Assembly (NCBI GenBank): GCA_028554795.2
Contig: CM068835.1
Span: 33,298,311 to 33,362,310 of the forward strand
Reading direction: 5' to 3'
Length of the DNA stretch: 64,000 nt
Source of the DNA: Sinohyriopsis cumingii
Taxonomy: Eukaryota; Mollusca; Bivalvia; Unionida; Unionidae
Shown here: piece by piece, positions 61,101 to 62,823 of the stretch
Layout: each line of letters starts with the position of its first letter
Position numbering within the stretch: position 1 is the first letter of the stretch
Position numbers and translations under genes: made by a program
Notes under the pieces: generated by a model
What the model saw: the letters and a program-made list of their open reading frames with translations, nothing else
What the model was told of the DNA's origin: nothing
Database searches by the model: none

Positions 61101-62823
61101 GTGAAAATCTGCATTCACACTCTACACCAGACACTGGAAGTACCTGTTTCTATCAAACAAATCATATTCAGGTTCTACCCTTTCATAGTAACTAGTTTTG
61201 TCAATACTTAATCCTTTTAAATTGTATTACACAATTTACTTCAGAATCACTTACTCATTACTATTGTCAGCACTGATGTCTGCATCACTGTGCTTTTTTG
61301 GCTGATTGTAATGAGTGAAGAAAGTGTCCATGTGATGATGTCATCAATAATTGCAGGAAAAGTATTCGGCTTAAACACAGTAAAATTTGCATTCAAATTC
61401 ACTTGGACCAGGAATCTGTTGTATTCATTTGCTTGAATGATCCATAAACATTGTACTGCCCTATCTGGGAAGTAATTATCAGTACTACATTATAGCGAAT
61501 TAGTATCAGATACCAGTGTACTATAGTCTGGCTACACATCACTGTTTGTTTGTACCCCACTACCGATTTCAATAATGGAAACATTTAATGTGATAAAAAG
61601 TGCAAGGAACTTAGTCAATTCATTCATTGATTTACAAATTCTAACCTGACTGTGAGTAGAGTGCCCCTAACCACCGTGATCATCTGTGCATTTCATGCTT
61701 AACGGAAGTTTTCAATATAATAGACAGACATGCCAAAGATCCATTTCCAGTTCCTGGACAAGTCCATTTCCAGCAAAGGGGTGTGTACACGATTACAGAT
61801 GACATTCATATGTCATCTGCTTCCATAATGGACAATGTCGAATCAAGCAAAAGAAAAGAATGACAAGAACAAATTTGCCTTTCACGTGGATTTAACAAGC
61901 GGTTTAATTTCTGTGTTCATGTGTGCAAAGGGATATAATTCCAAACTCTTAATGTAATGGTAATTTTCAGAATTATCCAGCAGTTACTGAATAGGATGAA
62001 CTACGTCATTATGTTGTCTGATGGAAATAAACTAGCCCATAGTGTACTCAATATGGCACCGTGTTAGTATGGAAAGTCCATTAAGCATGAAAGGTGCAGG
62101 GAATGCCAGTATTAGTGCCATTCTGGTCACAGTCGGGTTATAAATTATAAATCAATGATTCAATCGACTTAGTTCTGTACACTATAATACATTAGTATCA
62201 TGCAGATACCAATGTACTACATTATAACACATTAGTATCAGATACCAATGTACTACACAATAACACATTTAAGTATCAGATACCAATGTACTACACCATA
62301 ACACATTAGTATTAGATACCAATGTACTACACTATAACACATTAGTATAAATTTCCAAAGAATTACACTAATAATTCATTTATATTAGTTGAAAAAGACT
62401 TGAACTATATTGAGTTTGTTTTGTTTCCATTTTTCAGGTTTCTGCCTTTAATGGTGTTTCTGGCATACCGTGCATTATGAATTACACAGCACCACCTGGT
62501 ATAGTATCACCGTTTTGTGTTTAATCTTGTACATAGTGAACAAGACATAGTATTAATTATTACTGGACAGATATAAAGAAGTTTTTTGCAAGTTATTACC
62601 TGGAATGTTTTTAAAATCATAATTTGAATGTACTGAAAGCCTCAAAAGCAGATTCATCTGTTAGAGTACCCATTCACTAATAACTCTTCTGTTATTTAGC
62701 TCCTGTTGGACCACCAAATGTTTCTGTTGGAGAATTTGTTGGAGGCATTGTAGGCGGTGTTGTGGCAGCAGTAATTGTAATTGCAGTTGTCATTTTCATT
62801 TTGCGAAGGAACAGTGGCAGTAG
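3557..62823 (+). CDS. Partial gene: EGF/FN3 single-pass membrane receptor (15 visible exons)
   Basis: Spliced gene assembled from acceptor/donor sites with compatible phases: three EGF-like exons, six FN3 domains and one transmembrane exon. Visible coding length is 2368 nt (about 789 codons). Exons: 3557-3679, 5707-5829, 10628-10750, 15468-15734, 22532-22861, 25081-25278, 27764-27856, 31195-31385, 38619-38811, 43968-44120, 48141-48269, 49180-49343, 53240-53335, 62438-62498, 62700-62823. The ectodomain is rich in N-x-S/T sequons, as expected for an extracellular adhesion or receptor protein. The signal-peptide exons lie left of the window and the cytoplasmic exons right of it. EGF plus FN3 plus one helix is typical of spiralian receptor tyrosine phosphatases. 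A receptor kinase or a plain adhesion receptor cannot be excluded, because no catalytic domain is visible. Exon order and phases are seen in the sequence; the family name is inferred. Confidence 0.85.
3941..4849. other. Intron, no recognisable feature
   Basis: AT-rich intron between EGF units 1 and 2. No coding similarity, tandem array or transposon end seen. Confidence 0.5.
5086..5318. repeat. Long hairpin with 11-bp direct repeats, copy 2
   Basis: The same foldback structure in duplication unit 2: left arm about 5143-5215, loop 5216-5227, right arm 5228-5297, again framed by acaaagatcct on both sides. The few differences from copy 1 fall mostly at unpaired or variable positions. Its presence in both units shows it predates the unit 1/unit 2 duplication. 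Confidence 0.7.
5707..5829 (+). CDS. Exon 2: EGF-like module 2
   Basis: A 123-nt phase 1-1 exon, acceptor tttttttcag, donor gtaaga. The protein begins DLNSACTADIDCRDTYAACS and ends CKTGYTNVNGSCKA, with the six-cysteine EGF-like spacing preserved. It differs from exon 1 at few residues, including V/A and L/R changes near the first two cysteines and SAGN/SANA. It lies inside a second copy of the same intron sequence that surrounds exon 1, so it arose by tandem duplication of an exon with its flanks. There are no frame-disrupting changes. Confidence 0.88.
6570..7060. repeat. AAGCTT-word field with 99-bp tandem repeat
   Basis: Densely packed palindromic hexamer aagctt and its extension caagcttg/gcttgcaag. 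The core 6723-7020 is a tandem repeat of three units starting 'tatcccagctagcttgctaa' at 6723, 6822 and 6921 (period exactly 99). The third unit has a short insertion (caggc). The words extend beyond the tandem core on both sides with variable spacing. Confidence 0.85.
7060..7335. repeat. Degenerate gatttcaac-word stretch
   Basis: Recurrent variants of gatttccaac/gatttcaacc and gttgaat in both orientations (about 7072, 7130, 7165, 7215, 7298). The word is close to self-complementary (gttgaaatcaac-like). It abuts the aagctt field on the left and LINE copy 2 on the right. Confidence 0.5.
7340..10217 (+). mobile_element. Jockey/CR1-type LINE copy 2
   Basis: Second copy of the family at 1-2702, extending further 5' into the endonuclease. 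The left edge is approximate. The 3' end has the same sequence 'ttgactaatgagtcaccctc', aataaag and an (ATT)n tail at about 10196-10216. Same orientation as the receptor gene and sited between EGF exons 2 and 3. Copies 1 and 2 carry different stops and frameshifts, so they decayed independently. Confidence 0.9.
7378..10054 (+). pseudogene. LINE copy 2 ORF2, broken
   Basis: Endonuclease segments MGGGGILLYVDSSI, FGDFNIDYMKTPP and SDHYPVCITRH are followed by a frameshift-rich linker. The reverse transcriptase shows LDFKKAFDLVGHE (aspartate kept), GVPQGSVLGPLLF and FADDATLY, and the C-terminus ends VLWNKLPLDV. In-frame stops occur near 7961, 8038, 8732 and 8920, and a deletion near 9335 shifts the frame. 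Not functional. Confidence 0.87.
10285..10935 (+). repeat. EGF exon/intron unit 3, older copy
   Basis: Diverged relative of units 1 and 2. Recognisable around 'ttaagttcagta', 'tggtgtggatgctta', the 'aaaacaaagttttaaa' stretch before the acceptor, EGF exon 3 and the first 180 bases of the next intron. The hairpin segment present in units 1 and 2 is absent here. Either the hairpin inserted after the split or LINE copy 2 replaced this part. Confidence 0.75.
10628..10750 (+). CDS. Exon 3: EGF-like module 3
   Basis: A 123-nt phase 1-1 exon, acceptor tttgtttcag, donor gtaaaa. It starts DLNSACNVNIDCRDTHAACS and ends TNVNGTCKA. All six cysteines are kept, but the usual glycine before the conserved tyrosine is replaced (NAEYTN instead of KTGYTN). 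It is more diverged from modules 1 and 2 than they are from each other, and so is its flanking intron, so it is the older paralogous unit. Spliced to the next exon, it gives CKA-V-SLFRVKN. Confidence 0.87.
10936..11129. other. Intron, no recognisable feature
   Basis: Short AT-rich intron stretch between EGF unit 3 and the tandem array. Nothing recognised. Confidence 0.4.
11130..12110. repeat. Degenerate tandem array, about 140-bp period
   Basis: The phrase 'atctgattggctgaacttgt' and variants recur at about 11283, 11431, 11567, 11711, 11842 and 11980, that is every 131-148 bp. Between them lie 'gtgag...atata' and 'cagagactg...tttctgat' sub-blocks. Units have drifted and carry indels, so the array is old. 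Confidence 0.7.
12340..13480. repeat. Degenerate aggtca-containing tandem repeat, block 1
   Basis: Units of about 135-150 bp share 'gatggcttgcacttag', 'aggaagaagcctgtcagttt', 'aaaggtcaatg(atca)' and 'gaaaaatggtttctgcacaa'. The same consensus recurs at about 25800-26660 and 37680-38420, so this is a dispersed repeat family that also occurs in tandem. Orientation is plus in all three blocks. Confidence 0.7.
13490..15467. other. Intron, no recognisable feature
   Basis: Unique-looking intron before FN3 exon 4. Only a short ggtag-rich patch (15027-15120) stands out. Its 'ggcttggtggttaagtgg' resembles a tRNA-type A box, but no B box follows. Confidence 0.4.
15468..15734 (+). CDS. Exon 4: FN3 domain 1 (complete on one exon)
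   Basis: A 267-nt phase 1-1 exon after ctttttcag, donor gtaggt. It encodes about 89 residues. It has the B-strand tryptophan in LKLKWENPEES, the C-strand FEVTWKH, the E/F turn leucine in LLLSLIPGAAYSIVITS and then a G-strand end. Length and spacing match one fibronectin type III fold. It contains the NVT, NVS and NLT sequons. It is the first FN3 domain after the EGF modules. Confidence 0.85.
15985..16150. repeat. Dispersed repeat A, copy 1
   Basis: The stretch with 'cactaaacgagaaccacttg', 'gatagataaatgaca', 'tagatgaccc' and 'aatttcatgccattat' has two diverged relatives at about 34557-34690 and 34900-35040 (shared 'aagcaagaaccac', 'aatagacaaat'). It ends just before a tRNA-like head. The class is unknown. 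Confidence 0.45.
16155..16240 (+). repeat. tRNA-derived SINE head or tRNA pseudogene
   Basis: Contains an A-box-like 'tggcatagtggtctaaag' and a perfect B-box core 'gggttcgagtct' at tRNA-like spacing. The sequence between them cannot be folded by eye into a convincing anticodon arm, and flanking stems are poor. Best read as the Pol III promoter head of a tRNA-derived SINE inserted in plus orientation. Confidence 0.6.
16917..16989. repeat. (AT)n microsatellite
   Basis: Uninterrupted alternating AT of about 65 bp, ending in tatttatata. Confidence 0.97.
16990..17497. other. Intron, no recognisable feature
   Basis: Nothing recognised in this stretch. Confidence 0.4.
17498..17565 (+). mobile_element. 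Minimal 3' fragment of the Jockey/CR1-type LINE
   Basis: 'ttgactaatgagtcaccatc' plus tataaataaag and an (ATT)n-like tail matches the last 60 bases of LINE copies 1 and 2. Extremely 5'-truncated insertion, as is common for target-primed reverse transcription. Confidence 0.75.
17845..17905 (+). mobile_element. Solo end of a Tigger-like element
   Basis: 'cagtgatccccctcttatat' followed by agccacccc matches the left terminus of the element at 49584 (cagtagtccccctcttata). No partner terminus is seen downstream, so this is a remnant. Confidence 0.6.
17906..18589. other. Intron, no recognisable feature
   Basis: AT-rich. A short direct repetition of 'caaacttaatctttg'-like words occurs at 18317-18395. 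No coding signal. Confidence 0.4.
18590..18740 (+). mobile_element. 3' end of a second LINE family (L2/CR1-like), plus strand
   Basis: The terminal sequence 'gagcttctaaagattaggtg' followed by (ATT)n is the reverse complement of the 19236-19300 region, where the same family lies on the minus strand. 5'-truncated fragment. Confidence 0.7.
19006..19926. repeat. Tandem duplication, unit 1 (921-bp offset)
   Basis: Starts 'tatcttaacaccagcctgtg' and runs through about 230 bp of host sequence into a minus-strand LINE 3' end. It stops abruptly at the point where the same sequence begins again at 19927. Unit 2 (19927 onward) continues the LINE beyond this point, so unit 1 is the partial copy. Confidence 0.85.
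19236..19926 (-). mobile_element. LINE 3' end (L2/CR1-like), minus strand, duplicated copy
   Basis: The minus-strand translation has SRLDYCNSILSGSSQYLLQK and LQKVQNTAAQIIHRVPRSEH in one frame, then in another frame the C-terminal SYGQRSFAYQGPAMWNELP and FKSALKTHLFRLQEQT. These are the conserved RT-thumb/C-terminal blocks of CR1/L2-type elements. The (ATT)n tail appears as the aat-repeat at 19230-19272 on the plus strand. Confidence 0.85.
20254..21311 (-). mobile_element. Tigger/pogo-like DNA transposon, internally deleted, intact ends
   Basis: Terminal inverted repeats cagtaatacctcgaacattc and (reverse complement) cagtaatacctcatgcattc. It is flanked by TA target duplications at 20252-20253 and 21312-21313. 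Length 1058 bp. The uninterrupted copy at 19346 shows the empty-site sequence around acatatctaatgatatg. It is far too short for a full transposase and carries only the 5' coding part, so it is a non-autonomous derivative that must have been mobilised in trans. Confidence 0.92.
20586..21005 (-). pseudogene. Truncated Tigger transposase: N-terminal DNA-binding region
   Basis: An open frame of 140 codons from the likely start MPKRSVHSKVP at 21005; an in-frame ATG also exists at 21128. It contains the psq/CENP-B-type helix-turn-helix: TLEEKVKVLDLLKSGETATS, then VGCQYGVNESTVRSIKSKE. After it comes the beginning of the second CENP-B-like HTH (SLWIEDCRKKDITLQGNVI). It then ends EEDTQDPLLGFTLL. The DDE catalytic domain is missing, but no stop breaks the DNA-binding half. 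Either a neutral deletion derivative or a candidate repressor-like protein. Confidence 0.85.
21966..22531. other. Intron, no recognisable feature
   Basis: AT-rich intron leading to FN3 exon 5. Nothing recognised. Confidence 0.4.
22532..22861 (+). CDS. Exon 5: FN3 domain 2 (complete on one exon)
   Basis: A 330-nt phase 1-1 exon, acceptor tttgtggcacag, donor gtaagg. About 110 residues starting PSQPGPINFNGSDLDLERG. It has a B-strand IIIFWNYSRS tryptophan, and L-K-N-GYRYSVSITAQSEEYN is the F strand after the conserved leucine turn. Longer than a minimal FN3, with an extended F-G loop (NNGSTLWRERSGTY). Several N-glycosylation sequons (NGS, NYS, NTT, NIS). The ORF runs on past the donor only as a short read-through. 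Confidence 0.85.
22862..24364. other. Intron, no recognisable feature
   Basis: AT-rich intron. A 74-codon ORF at 23429 has no recognisable similarity and no splice context. Confidence 0.4.
24366..24880 (-). mobile_element. Partial copy of the 'TATACTCGTATATAAGCC' TIR element
   Basis: 'catatactcacatataagcc' followed by aaataatttagga and 'gggggtcagctta' is the reverse complement of the right end of the element at 44632-47463. Similarity continues in patches (gggacacaaaaaa; 'taatgtacagtacttgcaca') for about 500 bp. The opposite terminus is missing. Confidence 0.65.
25081..25278 (+). CDS. Exon 6: FN3 domain 3, N-terminal part
   Basis: A 198-nt phase 1-1 exon after tctttttcag. It starts APGPPSGLTCSQFNNDS and carries the B-strand ISWNVPANPNGDI, the C strand IIQYIVETYN and the E-F turn FQVYGLHPG. 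The donor chosen here (gtactt at 25279) lets the next exon complete the fold. The open frame continues through the donor for about 40 codons with FN3-like sequence (TYNINITLLSF), and a second phase-1 donor (gtaatt at 25315) exists. Alternative ends are therefore possible; see findings. Confidence 0.8.
25800..26660. repeat. Degenerate aggtca-containing repeat, block 2
   Basis: Same family as 12340-13480: 'ggatgctttgcacttgggat', 'aaatggtttccgcacaagaa', 'gacttgacattgtgtaggaa', 'aacaggtcaaaggttatgat' and 'ccttgaccaaaggtcgaggt'. Several direct AGGTCA-type half-sites lie close together. Confidence 0.65.
27459..27500. repeat. (GTAT)n microsatellite
   Basis: Pure tetranucleotide run of about ten units. 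Confidence 0.97.
27764..27856 (+). CDS. Exon 7: FN3 domain 3, C-terminal part
   Basis: A 93-nt phase 1-1 exon, acceptor ttccatacag, donor gtaagt. It encodes GSGYKFKIFTLNEVANETTG followed by a short G-strand segment ending ICYTNSQ. YKFKIFT is the F strand and NEVANETTGTSSG the F-G loop that exon 6 lacks when it ends at GLHPG. Joined, exons 6 and 7 make a normal-length FN3 domain of about 97 residues. Confidence 0.78.
27857..28410. other. Intron, no recognisable feature
   Basis: AT-rich, with nothing recognised. Confidence 0.4.
28415..28945. repeat. 'tatggccaccatgg' degenerate repeat, block 1
   Basis: Recurrent phrases 'atatggccaccaaag', 'gatgtctagttggtcctaaa', 'aatgaaaatagtacc' and 'ttcactaaaagactttttat' at about 115-130-bp spacing (28420, 28530, 28725, 28800, 28850). 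Related pieces occur at 32080-32165, 34160-34420 and 35215-35360, so this is a dispersed and locally tandem family. Confidence 0.6.
29608..30359 (+). other. Two unrecognised ORFs in a GC-richer stretch
   Basis: ORFs of 70 codons (29608-29820) and 116 codons (30009-30359) in the same general stretch, with a base composition less AT-rich than the surrounding intron. No domain is recognised; neither has splice-site context joining it to the receptor. It could be remains of a mobile element or a retro-inserted sequence. I do not assign a function. Confidence 0.2.
30568..30960. repeat. 213-bp tandem duplication
   Basis: 'gactttcatctagataagc' starts both units (30568 and 30781). Both continue with 'aacagtgttttagtac', 'gatgtggcaaacatattttt' and 'ctgaggctgtcgaatga'. 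Two units, slightly diverged. Confidence 0.85.
31195..31385 (+). CDS. Exon 8: FN3 domain 4, N-terminal part
   Basis: A 191-nt exon, phase 1 in and phase 0 out; acceptor ctctatatttcag, donor gtacgt. It starts SEAPTNLQVSEITSRSFTVN with WTKPGD following, then GYVLRITKTEND. It is cysteine-rich at its end (NDSC, SKC, SGC) before NLTFP. The phase-0 donor fits only the phase-0 acceptor of the exon at 38619, which supports the pairing across a 7.2-kb intron. The ORF reads on for about 35 codons past the donor without FN3 features. Confidence 0.8.
32080..32170. repeat. 'tatggccaccatgg' repeat fragment
   Basis: 'tccaatatggccaccatggc' and 'gagattttcactgaaatact' match the family at 28415. Confidence 0.5.
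32600..33325. repeat. 311-bp tandem duplication carrying a minus-strand ORF in each unit
   Basis: 'aggaatacctcaggaagaga' begins the units at 32707 and 33018 (offset 311). Both contain 'tccgacacctgtatgtggag', 'tataagtctgatcctgagga'-type blocks and 'gttgagtacattt'. On the minus strand each unit encodes an ORF beginning MYSTIMPIYF and containing APHTGVGH and VSLPEVFL. An aataaag occurs on the minus strand just beyond (about 32610). The protein is not recognised. Confidence 0.7.
34160..34425. repeat. 'tatggccaccatgg' repeat, block 2
   Basis: Two diverged units: 'gatgtctggtgttcgctg...' with 'aaatggctaccatggggt', and 'gatgtctagttggttcggaa' with 'ctcagtatggtcacaatagt'. Confidence 0.5.
34557..35040. 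repeat. Dispersed repeat A, copies 2 and 3
   Basis: Two diverged copies (34557-34690 and 34900-35040) of the sequence at 15985-16150, with 'acaattaagcaagaaccac' / 'acaattaagcaaagagccca', 'aaatagacaaat' and 'tatttatatgta'/'tatttatttata'. Confidence 0.5.
35041..36639. other. Intron, no recognisable feature
   Basis: AT-rich intron with fragments of the 'atatggctgccat' family near 35215 and 35345. Otherwise nothing recognised. Confidence 0.4.
36640..36812 (+). mobile_element. SINE copy 1 (mollusc-type core, head truncated)
   Basis: 'gtaagaaagcttgccagtag' followed by 'cttctcatgggtcggtgatt', 'ttatactggccgccatgta' and 'gtgctgaaaaatggtgttaa', with a CAA-rich tail at 36777-36797. The central block closely resembles the widespread mollusc SINE core as I remember it. 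No tRNA-like head precedes this copy. Confidence 0.75.
36813..37679. other. Intron, no recognisable feature
   Basis: Nothing recognised. Confidence 0.4.
37680..38420. repeat. Degenerate aggtca-containing tandem repeat, block 3
   Basis: Units at about 37690, 37790, 37930, 38060 and 38220 share 'gcttgtacatgtggtaagga', 'agaagcctatcagtttttgg', 'cggtcaaggtcattgtg' and 'aatggtttctgcataa'. Same family as 12340-13480. Confidence 0.7.
38619..38811 (+). CDS. Exon 9: FN3 domain 4, C-terminal part
   Basis: A 193-nt exon, phase 0 in and phase 1 out; acceptor gcctttttcag, donor gtaaga. It encodes SQVVADCANGLTSTKHVEAI, then the canonical FN3 F-strand run PDTTYTVTVAAVNQGNKG, then MNVTTKEE. Together with exon 8 the domain is about 127 residues, some 30 longer than usual, because of a cysteine-containing insertion between the C and E strands. 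Confidence 0.82.
39498..41038 (+). mobile_element. TIR DNA transposon, TA target, no recognisable transposase
   Basis: The left end cacctctcccttgataactc and right end (reverse complement) caccactcgctcgataactc are followed inward by 'ataagcg' words on both sides. TA duplications lie at 39496-39497 and 41039-41040. Length 1541 bp. The ends resemble Tigger/pogo-like termini (…tataagcgaggtgc). I could not find transposase motifs in it. A left-end fragment of the same family lies at 56941. Confidence 0.82.
41205..41345. repeat. Short degenerate tandem repeat, about 65 bp
   Basis: 'gagccatatatttattgatg', 'ggaaccatatatttatggtc' and 'ggataccatatttctatggc' alternate with 'cacctggctttgtatgcag' / 'cacctagctctgtgtgcgg'. 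About two to three units. Confidence 0.65.
41346..43235. other. Intron, mostly no recognisable feature
   Basis: A stretch near 42590-42670 ('gacttgggtcaaattttggg', 'ctcaaacaatgttcatgtta') resembles 39330-39420 ('ctcaagctttgttcatgcta'), so a weak dispersed repeat exists. Otherwise nothing recognised. Confidence 0.4.
43240..43460 (+). mobile_element. SINE copy 2 with tRNA-like B box
   Basis: 'gcatggattcgagtctcatg' (B-box-like) precedes 'gtgagaacataagaaagctt', 'cttctcttgggtcggtggtt', 'tttatactggtcagcatgta' and 'gtgctgaaaaatggcattaa'. Full-length or nearly so; the same core as the copies at 36640 and 54190. Confidence 0.78.
43461..43967. other. Intron, no recognisable feature
   Basis: Nothing recognised before the exon 10 acceptor. 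Confidence 0.4.
43968..44120 (+). CDS. Exon 10: FN3 domain 5, N-terminal part
   Basis: A 153-nt phase 1-1 exon, acceptor ttttcttctag, donor gtaagt. It encodes GPQKPYNLSAVNITSKQVKV, then TWNISGPRPGQTTYNIKLLA and DKVPELNITVI. This covers FN3 strands A to D/E with the core tryptophan and tyrosine. NLS, NIT, NIS and NIT are potential glycosylation sites. The second half is the next exon, 4 kb downstream across a large TIR element. Confidence 0.84.
44632..47463. mobile_element. TIR DNA transposon of 2.8 kb, TA target
   Basis: Left end ccatatatacttgcgtataa (then gccc...gtataagccgaccc) and right end (reverse complement) ccttatatactcgtatataa (then gccaaataattt). TA on both sides (44630-44631, 47464-47465). 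Further 'ataagccgaccc' words follow inside the left end. No transposase frame is recognised. A nested element seems to occupy 45342-46485. Partial relative at 24366. Confidence 0.78.
45342..46485. mobile_element. Probable nested TIR element
   Basis: The left end catacctgtcaacttt and right end aagttcataagtatg are imperfect inverted repeats. Subterminal 'gggagttgctccacg'/'ctcccgatt' and 'cctcccgatttt' words also mirror each other. No clear target duplication. Sits inside the 44632-47463 element. Confidence 0.5.
47640..48085. repeat. 75-bp minisatellite, about six units
   Basis: 'gtcagtttccaaatcatg' or variants begin at 47670, 47745, 47819, 47894, 47968 and 48043 (steps of 74-75). Each unit also has 'ttgtctatgtcaagttactt'. 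It ends 55 bp before the acceptor of exon 11. Confidence 0.92.
48141..48269 (+). CDS. Exon 11: FN3 domain 5, C-terminal part
   Basis: A 129-nt phase 1-1 exon, acceptor tattttgcag, donor gtatgt. It encodes FSSTSYLLTGLEEYWSYSFT, then VEARTSRGSNISDSISFGTG. The TGLEEYWSYSFTVEARTSRG stretch is the FN3 leucine-turn and F strand. It completes domain 5 with exon 10. A 75-bp minisatellite ends about 55 bp upstream of the acceptor. Confidence 0.84.
48270..49179. other. Intron, no recognisable feature
   Basis: Nothing recognised. Confidence 0.4.
49180..49343 (+). CDS. Exon 12: FN3 domain 6, first part
   Basis: A 164-nt exon, phase 1 in and phase 0 out; acceptor tggttgcag, donor gtacca. It starts AEKVRNCEVRKGFGGDM, then HVTAMVSWNVPDILQRNGPI with the core tryptophan, then FYVQQEEMIDSTFKM. 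The donor is weaker than the consensus. It is supported because the next phase-0 exon continues the E-strand sense of the domain. Confidence 0.78.
49584..51239 (-). mobile_element. Tigger-like DNA transposon, complete ends, decayed
   Basis: Left end cagtagtccccctcttataa, right end (reverse complement) cagtagtccccctcttaaat. TA duplications at 49582-49583 and 51240-51241. Length 1656 bp. The minus strand carries the remains of a pogo/Tigger transposase. A solo terminus of the same family is at 17845. Confidence 0.9.
49865..50348 (-). pseudogene. Tigger-like transposase remnant
   Basis: Starting MSLRKKNILSLEEKVKVIQ, with the psq/CENP-B HTH (INVGKTQINKIVKDIN), it then runs through stops and frameshifts into the second HTH (TTSKGWLQRFQVQHNK, then LSGESADVN). 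It ends with the start of the DDE domain (IFNCDETGLFFRLLPTK), including the first catalytic aspartate. The order is exactly that of pogo/Tigger transposases. The rest of the catalytic domain is missing or unrecognisable. Confidence 0.85.
51242..53239. other. Intron, no recognisable feature
   Basis: AT-rich intron before exon 13. Nothing recognised. Confidence 0.4.
53240..53335 (+). CDS. Exon 13: FN3 domain 6, middle part
   Basis: A 96-nt phase 0-0 exon, acceptor actttttttcag, donor gtaagt. It encodes IKVSNVSRVPNDDDYTYIQD followed by FQVQPEKLYRFN. The F-x-V-x-P-x-x-x-Y turn is the FN3 E-F corner ('tyrosine corner'). Because both ends are phase 0, skipping it keeps the frame but would destroy domain 6. 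Confidence 0.78.
53336..54185. other. Intron, no recognisable feature
   Basis: A 71-codon ORF (53706-53921) has no similarity that I recognise and no splice support. Confidence 0.4.
54190..54410 (+). mobile_element. SINE copy 3, diverged
   Basis: 'ggcatggattcaagtgttgg' (B-box-like) is followed by 'gggtatgtgaaaaagcttta', 'gtgatttcccaggtttttcc', 'ccagttatactggccaccat' and an AAC-rich tail. Most diverged of the three copies. Confidence 0.7.
54840..55110. repeat. 'aaattttggtgagatttt' degenerate word field
   Basis: Variants of ggaaattttggtgagat, aaatttggtgagtttt, aaatttcactgagttttg and gaaatttcattgaa recur every 20-60 bp in both orientations with irregular spacing. Not a regular tandem array. 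Confidence 0.65.
55795..56935. mobile_element. TIR element built of palindromic TTCATGAA words
   Basis: Two blocks (55811-56135 and 56575-56912) packed with the palindrome ttcatgaa / gttcatgaac and one-mismatch variants flank about 440 bp of ordinary sequence. At the outer edges, ctatcccatacgaaa (about 55793) is matched in inverted orientation by ttttgtagggg-aatac (about 56920). This suggests short terminal inverted repeats and therefore a non-autonomous transposon. No ORF. Confidence 0.6.
56941..57165 (+). mobile_element. Left-end fragment of the 39498 TIR family
   Basis: cacctctcccttgacaactt, 'gggtccacaaacagaccaca', a G-run and 'aactgggctgtttcatgg' parallel the first 220 bp of the element at 39498-41038. 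Preceded by TA. The other terminus is missing. Confidence 0.75.
57300..57760 (+). pseudogene. Non-LTR retrotransposon C-terminal relic
   Basis: In shifting frames: HMNDETNARIVNASASYSKY; a GISLQTKLK-like stretch; then IRWQDRIPDTEFLNFIGVPS and THTLLIKLKFRWAGHVTWM. The 'RWQDRIPDTE...LRWAGHV' pair is diagnostic of the C-terminal region of a widespread invertebrate endonuclease-reverse transcriptase family. Broken by stops and indels, different from both LINE families above. Confidence 0.8.
58051..58107. repeat. (AT)n microsatellite
   Basis: Pure AT run of about 55 bp. Confidence 0.97.
58108..59337. other. Intron, mostly no recognisable feature
   Basis: Possibly includes the 5' remainder of the LINE relic that ends at 59560, but I could not read convincing protein motifs in it. 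Confidence 0.35.
59338..59560 (+). pseudogene. I/R1-type LINE C-terminal relic
   Basis: Translation from 59338 gives KSIIGEWHPLYEQIIDKVVL then CQLDIGHRSLILAYLIKCKP, a stop, and CIPCQCPVTVEHILVNC. The GH-x-L...C-x-x-C...TVEHIL-x-x-C pattern is the terminal zinc-knuckle-like block of I/R1-group retrotransposons. 3' sequence with a polypyrimidine stretch follows, then an (ACAT)n run. Confidence 0.75.
59879..59938. repeat. (ACAT)n microsatellite
   Basis: About 15 perfect tetranucleotide units. Possibly the 3' tail of the preceding LINE relic. Confidence 0.97.
59939..61635. other. Intron, no recognisable feature
   Basis: Nothing recognised. One isolated unit resembling the 36-bp minisatellite ('ttagtatcagataccagtgt') lies at 61500. 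Confidence 0.4.
61636..62152. mobile_element. MITE-like element with about 60-bp inverted repeats
   Basis: 'taacctgactgtgagtagag' and 'tgcatttcatgcttaacgga' at 61644-61705 are matched in inverted order by 'tccattaagcatgaaaggtg' and 'gtcacagtcgggtta' at 62076-62146. Internal sequence without ORF. Total about 510 bp. No clear target duplication. Confidence 0.7.
62178..62352. repeat. 36-bp minisatellite, about 4.5 units
   Basis: 'gataccaatgtactac' occurs at 62205, 62241, 62279 and 62315 together with 'taacacattagtatca'. Ends 85 bp before exon 14. A lone related unit sits at 61500. Confidence 0.9.
62438..62498 (+). CDS. Exon 14: FN3 domain 6, last part
   Basis: A 61-nt exon, phase 0 in and phase 1 out; acceptor catttttcag, donor gtatag. 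It encodes VSAFNGVSGIPCIMNYTAPP, which continues LYRFN of exon 13 into the F strand and F-G hairpin (VSAFNGVSG) of a typical FN3. The 9.1-kb intron before it is the longest in the gene. A 36-bp minisatellite lies about 85 bp upstream. Confidence 0.8.
62700..62823 (+). CDS. Exon 15: transmembrane helix and stop-transfer
   Basis: A 124-nt exon, phase 1 in and phase 2 out; acceptor tgttatttag, donor gtatgt. A short extracellular linker (PVGPPNVSVGE) leads into about 23 uninterrupted hydrophobic residues beginning FVGGIVGGVVAA and ending VVIFIL. Then comes the basic RRNSGSR expected on the cytoplasmic side of a type I protein. Two GxxxG-type spacings occur in the N-terminal half of the helix. The cytoplasmic region follows outside the window. 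Confidence 0.88.
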
